DNA of 64,000 bases. Source: Hortaea werneckii. Lineage: Eukaryota; Ascomycota; Dothideomycetes; Mycosphaerellales; Teratosphaeriaceae. The notes below the pieces were generated by a model. That model searched no databases. It saw only the letters and a program-made list of their open reading frames with translations, and was not told the DNA's origin. The stretch lies in NCBI GenBank assembly GCA_037044905.1, contig JBAOKB010000080.1, positions 1-64,000 on the forward strand, read 5' to 3'. The first letter of the stretch is position 1. Every line of letters begins with the position of its first letter. Positions 21,543 to 33,374 of this stretch are shown here, one piece after another. Position numbers and translations under genes: made by a program.

Positions 21543-23953
21543 TTATTGCCAATTCCAGTCGGACATTGGACCGCCCATCGCGTGGTCCATTGGTGACGTT
21601 GCAGTCATGGTGGGCGCGTGACCGTCCACGGCGGGGCCCGCAGATGAGCCAAACATCGGCCAATGGTTTACGCCGTCCACTGGTTGATTAAAGTCAAACA
21701 CCATGTCATTCCATCCTTGGGGTTGCGAGGGCACACCTTGCACTGGAAAAGGAGTCCAGAAAGCGTTCGGTTGATGGTTGTTGCGAACGCCGTCCACTGG
21801 AGTTCCTCCTGAATCGCTGTAATATGACGAAAGTTGGTGTGTTGGGGTAGGTCGTGGCGGCTTAAACGGTCCGTCTGCAGCGCTGTTCATGGAGCCGTCA
21901 GACCTAGTCCCGCTCTCCGACGAATGCTTCCGCGGGATAGAGGCGGCGAAAAAAGTCGAAGATGGCGGTGAAGGCCATCCTCGCGCGCCGCCTGAGCCAC
22001 GAAGACTGTTCACAGAGGCAGCACTGTCCGGTAGAGCGATGTTCCATTTGCTTGCAAGGGAGCGGATGATGTCCACGCAGCGAGCTGCGAATTGGTGGTT
22101 AACCGACATGGCTTGGAGGTCCGAGAGCCCTTGTCCTAAGTGTGCTGATGCGGATTCTGAAGGAAGATTGAGGAGATGGATGGTACTTGCGGACATGAGG
22201 AAGCTGCTGACAGCCAGACACACGCGGCGGAGACCATACATAGCGCGAAGAGCATTCATCAATGCAGAGATCTCGTTCGCGCAGAATGTGCATGTGTCTC
22301 GCGGAAACAGCCCAGCACCGCGAAGGTCCAGTTTGATGTAGGGTCGGAACAGACTGTGACATGTCAGCTTCGGACACTTTCTGGTCACCGGTGACTCATG
22401 ACTTACTGCAAAACGCACGCGTAGTAGTACATGTGAAGTACCAACACGTGAGGCAAAGAAGTATTCTCCAGCCGGAACGCATCTGGTAAGTTGGCATACC
22501 ACTCCTGATACTGTTTGTAGGTGGCGGCTAGCCGCCTGCTGGTGAAACGCTCTTGGGGGGCGTAGAACGTATTGACCATATCAGAGGCGAGCTCGCTGAG
22601 CGTGCTCATGTGGTGAACGTACGACATCGGCCGCGCCGGCTGTTCAGCACTGGGACTAAGAGAAAGGTTCGTATCCTCATAAGGCCGCCAAGTCAGAGCT
22701 TCTGACCGGTCATTGACGGATGGCTTCTGAATGTCGGCCGCTGCACGCGGTAATTGCGACAATCGACCGAATGCCACGGAACATGCGCTGCTAAGGGTCA
22801 GTCTCAAACCACTTTCTTTCTGTGAAAAGCCAACTCACGTTTCCAGATTGAAAACTCCCCAGAACGTTATCTTCCGCACTTCCACTTCCGAAGCCCTCAA
22901 CCCGCTGCCAATCACAGAGAGATGCAACCCCAGTTCCAACGCCATTCGGAGGCACCTGCCAGCCAGTTGGTAGGCGTTGCTGTCTCGCCCATGCGAGCAT
23001 TCTCTCGCACTCATAATCCCAAGAGCTTGGACGGTGGTAAGAGAGGACTTCTCGGTGCGTTCCAACAGCCTCTTGGCCTCGGCAAAGAACGCATCTCCGG
23101 CAGTCGCTGGGTTAGTTGCTTCGGCACGTGCTGCAGGTCGGTCGGAGTAATGGCAAGCAAAGGAGCAGATGGCGTTCACCAGCAGTGCACTGCAAAACTC
23201 GGTGTTGCCGCGTGACATATCGTATAAGAAATACTCGCGATGGAAGAAATGGTAGAATGGATGAATCCAGCAGAAATGGAGGTTGAGGAGGTGTTCAACG
23301 AATTCAACATCCTGAGGTTGTCGGAACCAAACCCCAGAGCTTTCATTGGACATCGTTGTCGTAAGTGAGAGAGCTGTATCGTCGAGCGATTGTTCTCGGG
23401 ACGAAGTAAATCCCGCGCTGTCGAATGAGGTGCTCGTTGGTGTTGTAGAAAGCTGCTGGGCAAAGTCCGCTTCCAAGGTTTGGGGCGCATAGCTATGCGG
23501 CAGCCTGACATTGGTCCGTAAGGAAGTAGCAAGTTCATCTGGGTTGGCATCGCTTCTGAGACTGTGAAGTAATGCAACAGCTTCTCCCTCGGGCAACGTT
23601 CGAAGTGACGCTACTACCACATCGAGGGCATTGTTTTGCTGTTGAAGGGATTGCAGATCCCTTTTGAGCGCACCCTTCCGTCTGTGGTCACTGTCCGCAT
23701 CGTAGCTACACTCGGTACGATATACTGCTGTGCAGGTTGAACAGGCCGGGACGCTACCATCACACTATATAAATGTCAGTAATGTTGATCGAGGAGTCAG
23801 TGGAGCAGGCACACGTACTTTGCTTTTACGTTTCCTGCAAGGAATGCATGCCGAGGAGACTGCTCGTCGCTTGTTGGTCTTGGGTTCGCTGGCGGCGTCG
23901 ACCCCATCTGGTGCGCCTGGTTCATCTTTAGGACGCAGAGGCCGCGGAGGCAT
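21543..23953 (-). CDS. Zn2Cys6 fungal-specific transcription factor (NirA/Nit-4-like)
   Basis: Exons 23819-23953, 22839-23764, 22407-22787 and 21543-22353; introns of 54, 51 and 53 nt; 750 aa. The binuclear zinc cluster is split by intron 1: ACIPCRKRKSK joins CDGSVPACSTC, then TECSYD and DHRRKGALKRDL. A short coiled coil (LQSLQQQNNALDVVVASL) follows. The middle region (FWGVFNLETACSVAFGRLSQLP) matches the fungal-specific TF domain. The C-terminus is rich in Pro, Ser and Asn, with three PVDG/AVDG motifs, likely an activation region. The zinc cluster and linker resemble the NirA/Nit-4 nitrogen-regulator group, but I cannot assign a pathway. No neighbouring nitrate or catabolic genes are present. 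Intron 2's acceptor could be 3 nt upstream. Confidence 0.85.
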
Positions 23954-26900
23954 CACACAAGAACGAGCAAGGTTCGATGACCGATAAGCCTAGTGACAGT
24001 TCGAAAAGCTGTTTGGAAATAAGCAACACGGGGAGAGAATAAGGATTGCTAAAAGAGGAGGATTTAGAGTGATGAAATGTAGGTGAAGTCGAAGTCAAGT
24101 TAAAGTCAGACTTCACCGTCCCTGGAGAAGGGCAGGTGGGACTTTTGGCCGATACTATTCCTTACTATGCACGCGCTGCGCCATACATCCATGTGGTGAC
24201 AGCCACAGGGCAATGGACCCGCCAAGAGTGAATGGCATGGGATCAGCGGGTCTGAGTAGCCTCGACTGCACCCTGTCGCTTGTGCAAGAAGGAGAGTCAA
24301 TGCTTGGCAACCGCCGAGAGGGACTCTGTATTATCTTGGCGATGATTGAGCAGCAAAGCCTATGGGCGAGTAAGAAGCCGCTGGTCTGCATCCAGCGAGT
24401 GTGAAACCCTGCGGCTCTCGGTCCAAGCGGCAAGCAAGCTCACCAGGCGCTCGGACAGTGTCGGGGGACGGTGCCGCTCGGAGTTCTGCCCTGCGATCTG
24501 CCTGAGCATACGGTCTTGGCATGAGACTTCCTGGGGTTCGATTTTTTTGTTTCGAATGCATCGTTCCAGCAAAAACACCGCACCCCCCTGCACACCGAAA
24601 TAGTAGCGTACTCTGGGGTAACTGCCCCGACCGGCACTGTTCCAACGAGTCTCGGTACTGAACATGTCGTGCGGTGGGCGCTCTGCTCTGGCCGGGGGAG
24701 CCATCGACAGTCGCAGACGCTCAGGTAGGAAGGTCCCTAGATCCCGAGATCCCGAGTGACGATGAAAAGCTTGTTTGGGGCTCACTGGGTGCGATTACAC
24801 CTACGTCATATTTCACCCGACCTCGAAAAATCTATTTGTCGTTTGAGGCGCCCGAAATACTGGCAGCTCCAGTAGTACAGTAGTAGCTCGCGAGATCATG
24901 TCGAGTCGCTGAGGAATATTCCACCTCGGTACCGAACGTCTCGGCCGGAGCGGCCATTTGATGCCAAACATGTTGGTTCTTGCCAAGATGCCAGCTTCGC
25001 CTCTCGCTCTCCTTCTTGTCTGCCAAGACCTCGAATCGAAAAGTATCTGCACCGGCATGCTTCTGTTCTATTGCGGTCCGAAGGATCGTTTGACCTCTCC
25101 TCTTCTGACCATCACTAGCACTTAAGCTGTAAGACCTGCCTCTTTGATCTAGCGCCATTCCGTAGTCAGTGTTCATACCAATCAATACCATGTGCAACGG
25201 TACAAAGTACTTGCGGATTATTGAGCCTTGACTCCGCTGCTCACCAAATAGAACTTTTCGTCAATGCGGCTTAGCTCTTTGATAGCAGACTCAACCCATC
25301 TGTTGCTGAAGTGGCGACTCCATGCGCATCGAGCCATGCTTCCAGTCTAGGCCACATCTACCCGCACGCGATTTAGAGTTCTGCCACACACCACTTCTTA
25401 GCTTAATTGTCATCAAAGCTTGGCACTACCAGCCTTATGGATGTCGGGGCACGACTCGGCAGGATTATGCATAAAACTAGGGCTGCTGATGCTCGAATGT
25501 CATTGCCCGATGGGGCGATCCGGCGGCAGCCACTCATGACCGCTAGCACCGCTGGTGCAATGACCATAACGGTGGATACCTCAGCGACCTGGGACAATGA
25601 TGTTCGCAGAGCGAGAGAGGCTCCAATGCCGACTTGGAACTGCCGCAGAACAATGGAAACCTTTTAGGGCTTCCAAACTGATGTCCTCAAAGGCCCTAAA
25701 GCCTGCAGTGAGATACCACATTCCTGCCGACATCGCCAATGCTAAAGACGTGTAGAGAAACTACACCTGTGGCTTCTCAATAGTGAGACTGAGCGCCTAT
25801 TTTAGACTTCCGCCGCTGCAATCCATCCAAGAGCTTGTTTGTCGCGCGGTTGGATTCTCGGAATGTGCGGCGGATCTGCAAGCATCTCGATACGCATATC
25901 GCGCACGTGCGCTCTCTCAGGCCTCAAATGCGGGGTCCAACCCACTTTACGACATACGAATATAGGTTTCTTCGCTTCATACGTCTACCTTGGTTTCAGA
26001 ATCTGGTATGGACGACAGAAGACCTTCATGGCGAAGTGCTGGCATTTGCGGCATTGGTGGCTTGGAATGTCTGCCACGCGTCTTTGTGCCTTCTCTTGAA
26101 ATTGTAGCTTGCACCGTGACATCGTTATGCAATCATGTCACTAACGTATTCGGTCCTGAACCTAATGAGGACAAAGGTTCAAACGCAGTTTGCAGTTGCC
26201 TTTTGCCAGCACACTGCCGCGCCTCATGCTGCCAAGCATCCAACTCACGCAGTCACAAGAGTTTATTTGCGCCGCAATGCAGTGATGAGCCGAGATGTCT
26301 CTGAGCCTGTTGACAATTTCCTTCGCGTGCTAGAAACGATGGCAACAAACAAGTCAATTCCAAAGCATGGCATCCCGGACGAACCTTACGCACCTCAGTT
26401 CGAAGAAGCTTTTGTGTCGTAAGGTTTCTTGATCCTTTCCATTGTAATGCTGACGTGAGCGGCGGCACTTTGATCTACAGTCTTCCTCTGAATGCCACTA
26501 CGCTGTTATGGTCAAGTTTCTGACATAAAGAAAAGTGTGCAAGCTGGCGTAAATAGTTACACCTACAGCGTTCCTGCAAAGACCTGAATCGTCTGGACAC
26601 AGCTCTATAGCGTACGTAAGAGTGTCTCCAATCAAACTGATACGCCTAGGTCTGCTCAGTTGGCACATTTACGTTCCGAATCGCAGTGGCATGTGTTGCT
26701 GGGCTGGCACTGTTCCGGCGCCACCTTGCGTACGGCTACGCGGTCAACACGACCGACCTGCGGAGTCCTGCGGAGTCGCGCGGGGCGCCACTAGACCCAA
26801 GCCAGGTCATGCTAAGGCGTCCTCCTTCGGTGCCGTATTGTGACCACACTACTGGACCGTTGAGACCGTCTTCTGTCAGTGATGGAACGATCAAGACACC

Positions 26901-27590
26901 GGAACCTTGTTCATCTGTCCAGGTTTCGGCACCTCTGCGGCATGCCGACAAGGTTAAATGTATAGCCACGCCGCCGACGACACGTCGACGCAACCGGACA
27001 GATTGACAGTTTCCTGTGGCCTCTCCAGGAAGCACACCTACCCACTAAGCTTTACGTTGTCCACTGACCAATTTCGGCGAATGTAGTCATTTAACAATCA
27101 TTGTCGATGAACGTAGTTGGTGACATGCTCCGAATTAGGAGTGTAGTCTCCATAGCTTGGAGCGGACCCCAGCAAGTGGAAGCGAGACAAGGCAATAAAA
27201 CGTAAACTCAATCCTTATACGTGCTCGCGCATGCCACATAAAGTGCCGTAGATTGCCGACATGAAAGGCCCTATCCCTGGCAAAGACTTGAGATTAAGCA
27301 AACGGTTCCCTTTCCATATTACTGTTAGTAGTAATCACTGCGACACACCTTCGCATCGTAAGAACTCCGCCACACCCCGCGTTCGTGACAGACGAGGAGA
27401 GAGGGGAAAATTGAGCACGCCAGTCTTCGGACCGCGGAGCACTTTCGCTTGGACGCATGCAAGGGCTTGTCTGTTAAGCATCGGCACTTTGGCGTGCCCT
27501 AGCCCAAAGAAAAAGTCCCTCGAAAGTCCCCTGTCGGCACCTCACATGTCGTGGTGGCCATGTGGCAGATTGGAGAAGGACTGCCGAGCC

Positions 27591-27614
27591 GGGGGGGGGG
27601 GGGGGGGGGGGGGG
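27591..27614 (+). repeat. Homopolymer run of 24 G
   Basis: Twenty-four consecutive G residues on the plus strand; able to form G-quadruplexes and prone to length error in sequencing. Confidence 0.95.
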
Positions 27615-28388
27615 ACCAGGGTGGGTTCCACCGCATGGGGAAGTTCACACATAATTCCGTCTAATGCCGAACGAACGAACTGTCCGCAGTAGCGCTTGTT
27701 CCTCCTGGTAAAGTCGGTCTTTCCGATCGCCTGGAAAGTGGCGGTAATCATGCTAGTCTATCTTCCAACAGACTCGGCGGAGTATTGCCGTTGTGCACTA
27801 CAGCGACGGTGTCATGTCAAGAACGAGCCCGGGCCTTTGCCACCGAGCGCCTTTCACGTGGCTTTTCTCAAACGGGTTTGGACGTGATGAGACTGCGAAC
27901 GCCTGAGTAGCTCCTCCGAGCCTTTCTTCCGCATGAGCAATTTCGCGGTTCGAGGGAATAGCAGCACTGGGGACTAATATGGATGGTCTACTCATCTCCT
28001 ACATCACCACTGAATGCTTTCGACCTCAAAAACTGGCCCAATCCTTTACCGCTTCAAACTGTTTGGACTCGCCCTCCATAGTGACCATGCGTGCACGTTA
28101 TTATGGGCTTGCGGTCCCCGCACTTGCACCAATACCCTCACCATCAGCACCCAGGGAGCTTTTTCTCGTGCCGAGAGCGGTACTTTCCTGCTGCAGCGAA
28201 AACATCGTTTGCCCTTCCTTCCAACTACTCCCACATGATTTTTCTTCTCGGGGGGCAGGGCAAGGCATTTCGATGCGGGAAGGATGTGCCTGATGGCTAT
28301 GTGAGTAGGTAAATGATGCATCGCAAAACTGAGAAAAAAATCAAAAGGTATACTTTGATCACCGTGAGGTTTTAAAAATCGACATCAG

Positions 28389-28390
<2 letters not shown>

Positions 28391-28468
<78 letters not shown>
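28391..28468. repeat. (CT)n microsatellite, about 77 bp
   Basis: An almost uninterrupted CT dinucleotide run about 330 bp beyond the palA stop codon; on the other strand it reads as an Arg-Glu repeat, which is not a gene. Confidence 0.95.
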
Positions 28469-28473
<5 letters not shown>

Positions 28474-28798
28474 TCTTGTCCAACTTCCGTTTCCCTCCTA
28501 TCGCATGATAATTGACGCGCCACAGCATGAAGTAATACTGTCGAAATCCACCCTCTACCCCCTCCAAAAAACGAAACCTCCTCACTGTAAGATTATCGAC
28601 ATTGGAACTATCATTCCGACCTTCTAGTATTACATCGGGCTGTTCGTCGTCGAACGACCAAAATCATCCTCTATTGAAGACGACCCCGTTCCACAAGACC
28701 GCTCAACCATCACACGAAAGCAGGCAGCAGACCCCGTATTCCTCACACTTTCCCTCCCGCCACGCCCCAAACACCCTCCCTCCCATCTTTCCTTTATT

Positions 28799-31559
28799 TC
28801 ACCGCGGCATGAATTTCAACCCTTGACTCGGATCCCACGTCTGCTGCTGTTGTTCCGCATTCCCCGCAGCCGCCCCGTTGACATGCTGTCGCTCACCGCC
28901 GCCGCCGCCACCGGCTCCCGCTGTCGCACTGCCCTGCTGACCCCCGAACACGATCGGCATGCCTTCCTGCCACGTCGTCTGCTGCGGGATCTGTGGAGTC
29001 TGCAAGCCCACGACAGCCGGGGGCTGCTGGACCTGGGCCGGCCGCTGCGGCATCGGGGCCGCCATCGGCGTCGTGATAGACTCGCCGCTGCTGCCTGGGG
29101 ACGTTGGGCTCCTCGTACCTCCTGACGGTGCATTACTGTTGCTACTGCCGCCTCCGGCATTGAAGCCGCGCGCCTGTCTCTGCTGCGCAGCCTGCTGCGC
29201 TTCCTTCTCCGCGAGCAGCTGATTCTGCGTCTGCTCCTGGATGCGCATGCCTTCCATACTCGTACTCAGATCCGCCTCGAGCACCTGCGCCTCCGACCGC
29301 CGCGTGTAGACAAAGTTGCGGCATTCGTCGCGGAACCGGGTCACGATGGCTGCGAGGTCGTTGTAGAACTTCCGCCCGGTCTCCAGGTCCCGCATCACTT
29401 GTTTGTACGTCATGTGCGCGTTCTCTAGGTCTTGCAGTGCCTGCTCGCGCTCGCGGGAGCTGGTATCGCCTTTCTTCACGGCTTGGAACGTCGAGTTCGC
29501 TTCGCGTATTCGGGTCAGGAGTTTCTCTTGCTCGGCCTCTTCCTTCTTCAATTCCTCCTCATCCACCTGGTAGCGGTTGAGACGCTCGTCGAAAAGTGCC
29601 TCGAATTGTCCCGCGCTCACGGGTTGCATCGGATACTCACGCTCCAGCCGTCCGGCCTCCCGAAGGAGATCAGAGCTCACATCATCCTCTTTAGCTCTTG
29701 TCCTCAACTGCTCGACCTTCCTCTTCCTTCTGGCCTCCAAGCGTGAGACCTCGTTTAAACAGCCTCGCAGCTGGTTGGCCTCCCGTTCAACCTTGGCAGT
29801 CATTGTCGCCCTCCGACTTGACGGGACGAAGTCCTCCAGGTCTCTGTTAGTGCCGCCTAGTAACCTAATAAGAGATTCATTTTGTCGTAGGCGCTCCTGT
29901 ACCATCTGATCGGAGTTGTCCGCCTGCTGCAAATATCCTTGAATGTCTTCGACCTGCTTATACAGCTTTGGCATGCCATCTTTAGCCGGCGTACGATTCC
30001 AACGGTCGGTGCCATACTTCCGTCGGCTTGCCTCGTCTTCCCCAGCTTCTGTTCGTAGCAGGTCCAGCCCTTCTTGGTACAGCACCCGAGTCGAAGCTTT
30101 CAACTTCTCCGTGTCACCAATCGTCGCATGCAGCCGCTGAACCCCGTTCGCCTGACGCACTTCCTCCGCATGACTCGCGAGCCCCGGGGGAAGACCTAGA
30201 GGTTTCTCGAGAGCCTGTAAGCTTCCTGGAAGGCTTAGGGATGAGAGCAGTTCGTGTATTCGTTGCGTCATCGCTTCATACTCCGCTACAAGGGTATTGC
30301 CAACCAAGCGATCTCTTCGGTCAGCGTAGATAGACGCGGCAACATGGACCGCATATGGGACCAGCTTGGCAAATAGCGGCTTTCCCAGGTCTCCGCGAGG
30401 GTCGGATAGAAGCTCCTGGCTCTTCGCCAGCTCCGGTGGTATTCTAGAGGCGACCATGCTTGCTCGATCAAGGACACGTAGTTCAGATTTCGGAGGCTCA
30501 GGAATGAGGTAAATGGTATCGTTGTCTTTCTCCGCGCGCTTGAGGTCCTCCTGTACCCTATTTTTCAAGCCTTGCAGATCAGATGTCACGGCGCGATTGA
30601 CCTTGGGCTCCTTGAGCGCCACGTTGACACAATTTAATGCATCGCGCAGGCGAGCAACTTCCTCGCCGTACTTACGCTTCTCCAAGCAGTCGCAGGCGGC
30701 GCGGTACTGAGCCGCGGCAGCAAAGTGGTGGTGTTTGGCGTTGATATGGTGGATCCACTCGGACGTTATCGAAGCGGATTTGACAGCCCAATCGCCCGCC
30801 TCGGAATAAAGATCTGAGACTTTGGTAGCCAACTTCGCAATCGAGGCATCCTTGAGACCGTCCTTGACGGCCTTCTGCCAGAAGCATTCCTGGGCTTGCG
30901 CCAGCATTAAGCACTCTAAGCTTTCCAGTGTCAGAGTATCCATATCCTCAGGAGGAGCTGCGTTCCTCAGCTCCGGCAAAATAGATGTCTTTAGGTGCTG
31001 TATCACGCCGGCGGCCAGGCAGAAGTTACTCGCGGCAGTCTTGAGTCCATCAGCGGTCGCTCGATTCGACGACAGGGCAAGTTGAGAGTACATGGCTGCG
31101 AGGTTAAAGACAATGTTGGCCAGCTCGAAGCGGAGATTGTTCTCTGTCTGTGGGTGGTGCGAGTGGTAGCCGAGCGAAGGGAACCAGGTGAAGTCGGCAC
31201 CTATCTACTTCATTCCAAGCATGATCGTCAGCCAATATCTCTTCCAACTAAGCCATCCTGCAACACAATCCAGGCTACTTTATTATTTAGGATCTTGTTT
31301 CTCTTACATCAACAGGAAACTTCCCACCCATCCATACTAGTTGCGCCGCGTAGCCCTGGAGCTTCCGCACTCCGCTACTGTGCGCCTCCAAGCTCGCGAC
31401 GGCATCTTTGCGGAGCTGATCGATAATTTCCAGGTCATGTTGAAAAGTGGCCGGGTGCTGATCGTATTTGCTGCTAATGTAGGACTTGATGGCGTCGCTG
31501 AGACGGAGAGAATGCGTGCGGCGGAATGGGATGGCGAGAATGTTCCCACCCGACGCCAT
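28799..31559 (-). CDS. palA: pH-response regulator PalA/Rim20 (BRO1 domain)
   Basis: Exons 31308-31559 and 28799-31204; intron 31205-31307 (103 nt); 885 aa. The N-terminus (ILAIPFRRTHSLRLSDAI, then KYDQHPATF) is the PalA start of the BRO1 domain. The splice joins GGKFPVD to IGADFTWFPSLGY, and the BRO1 domain continues through NNLRFELANIVFNLAAMYSQLA to about residue 370. A V-shaped coiled-coil region (Arg/Glu/Lys-rich, about 400-750) follows, then a Gly/Pro/Gln-rich tail of about 100 residues ending FMPR. In Aspergillus, PalA binds YPXL motifs in PacC and ESCRT-III Vps32 on endosomes, enabling PacC cleavage at alkaline pH. All key architecture is present. Confidence 0.95.
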
Positions 31560-32243
31560 GGTGAGCGTGGTCCAACTAAGTTCGGCAGAGGCGGCCAGCG
31601 TGGAGGGAAGCTCTTGGGCGTGGGAGGGAGGGGGAGAGGATGAGAGTTGCTGGAGAATGTACAGAAGCGATCAGAACCGTGTGTTGTCTGTCGACCGTCT
31701 TGGTTCGTAGTTGCGTTGTTGGCGAGAGTAGTAAGTACTTACGGAGGTGGTGGGGTTTGTTGATTGCATCTCACCTCAAATGATGTGCAGGTGTGCATCA
31801 TTGGCTCGTGCGTCGCGGGGCGGCCAGCAGCAGAAGCACAGGATGGGTCGTCCTTGTGAATTTGGATGCTGGCAATGAATTCGATTGGCCAGTAAGAGCT
31901 GCCGCTTTGAGCTTACTCTTCCATACTCCATCCGCCATATGTACTATGTATACCTCATGTCTGCCAGTCCTGGATTCTCTCGCACTGTTGCAGTGGACGA
32001 GAAAACTCCTGCTCCGATGACTCTTGACTTTGAATTGGGATTCACATGGGTCGACAACATGATGCTACCCTGCAGCGTCCGCAGTACGACCGGGGAAGAG
32101 GAAGAGGCGCAGCCACAGCATTGACGACTGGTCTAGCAAGCCCAACGTGAGAGCGGAACGCGCAGATAGATTTAAAAGTTCAATGTGCACGATGGTTCCA
32201 TCTTGTCTAATATTGCTCTTCCCGTCGCCTTGACCTTTCTCCA
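31560..32243. promoter_or_regulatory. Divergent intergenic region, palA / LURP-one-like gene
   Basis: A 684-bp head-to-head interval, so it contains two promoters. No binding site is claimed. Confidence 0.5.
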
Positions 32244-33041
32244 ATGATTTCCAACAAGGATATTTTGTCTCTCGACAGACCTCCCACTTACAGCTCATCA
32301 GCAGATCCCACTACACGGCCTCCACACATCAGTGGTGAGAATGCGCAGATTCCAAAGGCCCCGAGTGCCTCGATCGCCGACATTCGCACGTACGAGATAT
32401 ATTCAACGCTGAACGGTGGTCTCAACGTCATCTCCAACAACAATCAACTCTACTACATAGGCCGGCACCACCAACGGGACTACCCGGACATGATAGTCTA
32501 CGGCGGCTACGACGCCAGCGGTCCACAGCTCGCACAGGCCGCATTCACCAAGTTCCAAAAGGACTTTAGCCTTTACGTCGGCAGCCAGAGGCATCCTCGC
32601 GGCGGCGAAGAATGGGATACAGTTCGGCAAGCGAGCGAAGGCGGCAAGCTTTTTTCTTTCATTTAAAACAGTCCATTCTGGCGCTTCGAGACTTTATGTA
32701 GTAGCACGAACGAAGGCGAGGACGCCGGGAAGTTGGACAGAAGGAAGCTGTTTTGGATGAGAACGCACGAGTCGCATCTGGGCGCCGCGCGGTTTTCATC
32801 GCGACATTTCAAGCTGGTTGACGAAAGCTCGGAGGCGGTAGTAGCGGTGTACACCCTGTGCGGTGTCGGTCTAGCTGGGCAGAAAGCGGGCGAGATTCAC
32901 TGGAGAATGCAATTGGGGGAACGGGCGGAGATAGCGGCATTGGTGGTGATTAGTATGATTCTGTTAAAGATGGCTCGGGCGAAGAATGCAGGGACTTGGA
33001 CCAATGCCGGAATTGTTGTTGGCGGCAGGCCGTATGGTTAA
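32244..33041 (+). CDS. LURP-one/Tubby-like fungal unknown, with GC-AG intron or in-frame stop
   Basis: From ATG 32244 the frame runs to TAA at 32664, and the same frame reopens directly after it to 33043. Before the stop lies TYEIYSTLNGGLNV...DFSLYVGS; after it RRKLFWMRTHESHLGAARF, FKLVDESSEAVVAVYT and GEIHWRMQLGERAEIAALVV. These together form one compact beta-rich domain seen in many fungal unknowns. A 45-nt GC-AG intron, GCAAGC at 32627 to AAACAG at 32671, would remove the stop in frame and give 250 aa with WDTVR joined to PFWRFETL. If that intron is not used, the gene is a pseudogene with one nonsense codon. The Tubby/LURP-one relation is by general look only. Function unknown. Confidence 0.6.
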
Positions 33042-33374
33042 GACAAGCTCTTTTGTCCGACACAGGTGCTTCGGGGGGACTGCAGGTACGGAGACACTAT
33101 GCCTGGAACCATTGGGGAGCTTCCTCTCGTTCCTATGCGTTCTGCTCTCAACTTTTGGCTCACGGGCCAAAATGCAGTGGCGAGACTGAATGACACAGCG
33201 CCAAAGCCTTGCGCAGAATGTAGCTTCAAACACCACCCGGACTTGATTGAAAAGGCTCTACTATCCTGACGACTGGCCATTTCGAAGCGGAAAGTGAATG
33301 GGAAGGGCAATAGGAGACTGTACATCTTTTAGTGAGAACAAGAAAAGTCTCTACAAGCGCTCAGTAACCCCTCC
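33042..33374. other. Intergenic, convergent 3' flanks
   Basis: 333 bp between two tail-to-tail genes; only short shadow frames. Confidence 0.5.

Larger units (their letters stand above)
23954..28798. other. Gene-poor region, 4.8 kb
   Basis: No recognisable gene on either strand. Short frames with some protein-like character occur, for example on the minus strand at 25403-25680 (Ala/Val-rich, membrane-like) and on the plus strand at 26135-26422, but they lack family motifs and are interrupted. The region includes a 24-nt G run and a long CT tract. I see no terminal inverted repeats or transposase motifs. It may be decayed sequence. Confidence 0.5.

Noticed and set aside
28385..28585. Open frame encoding a long Arg-Glu repeat
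   Set aside because: It is only the CT microsatellite read on the minus strand.
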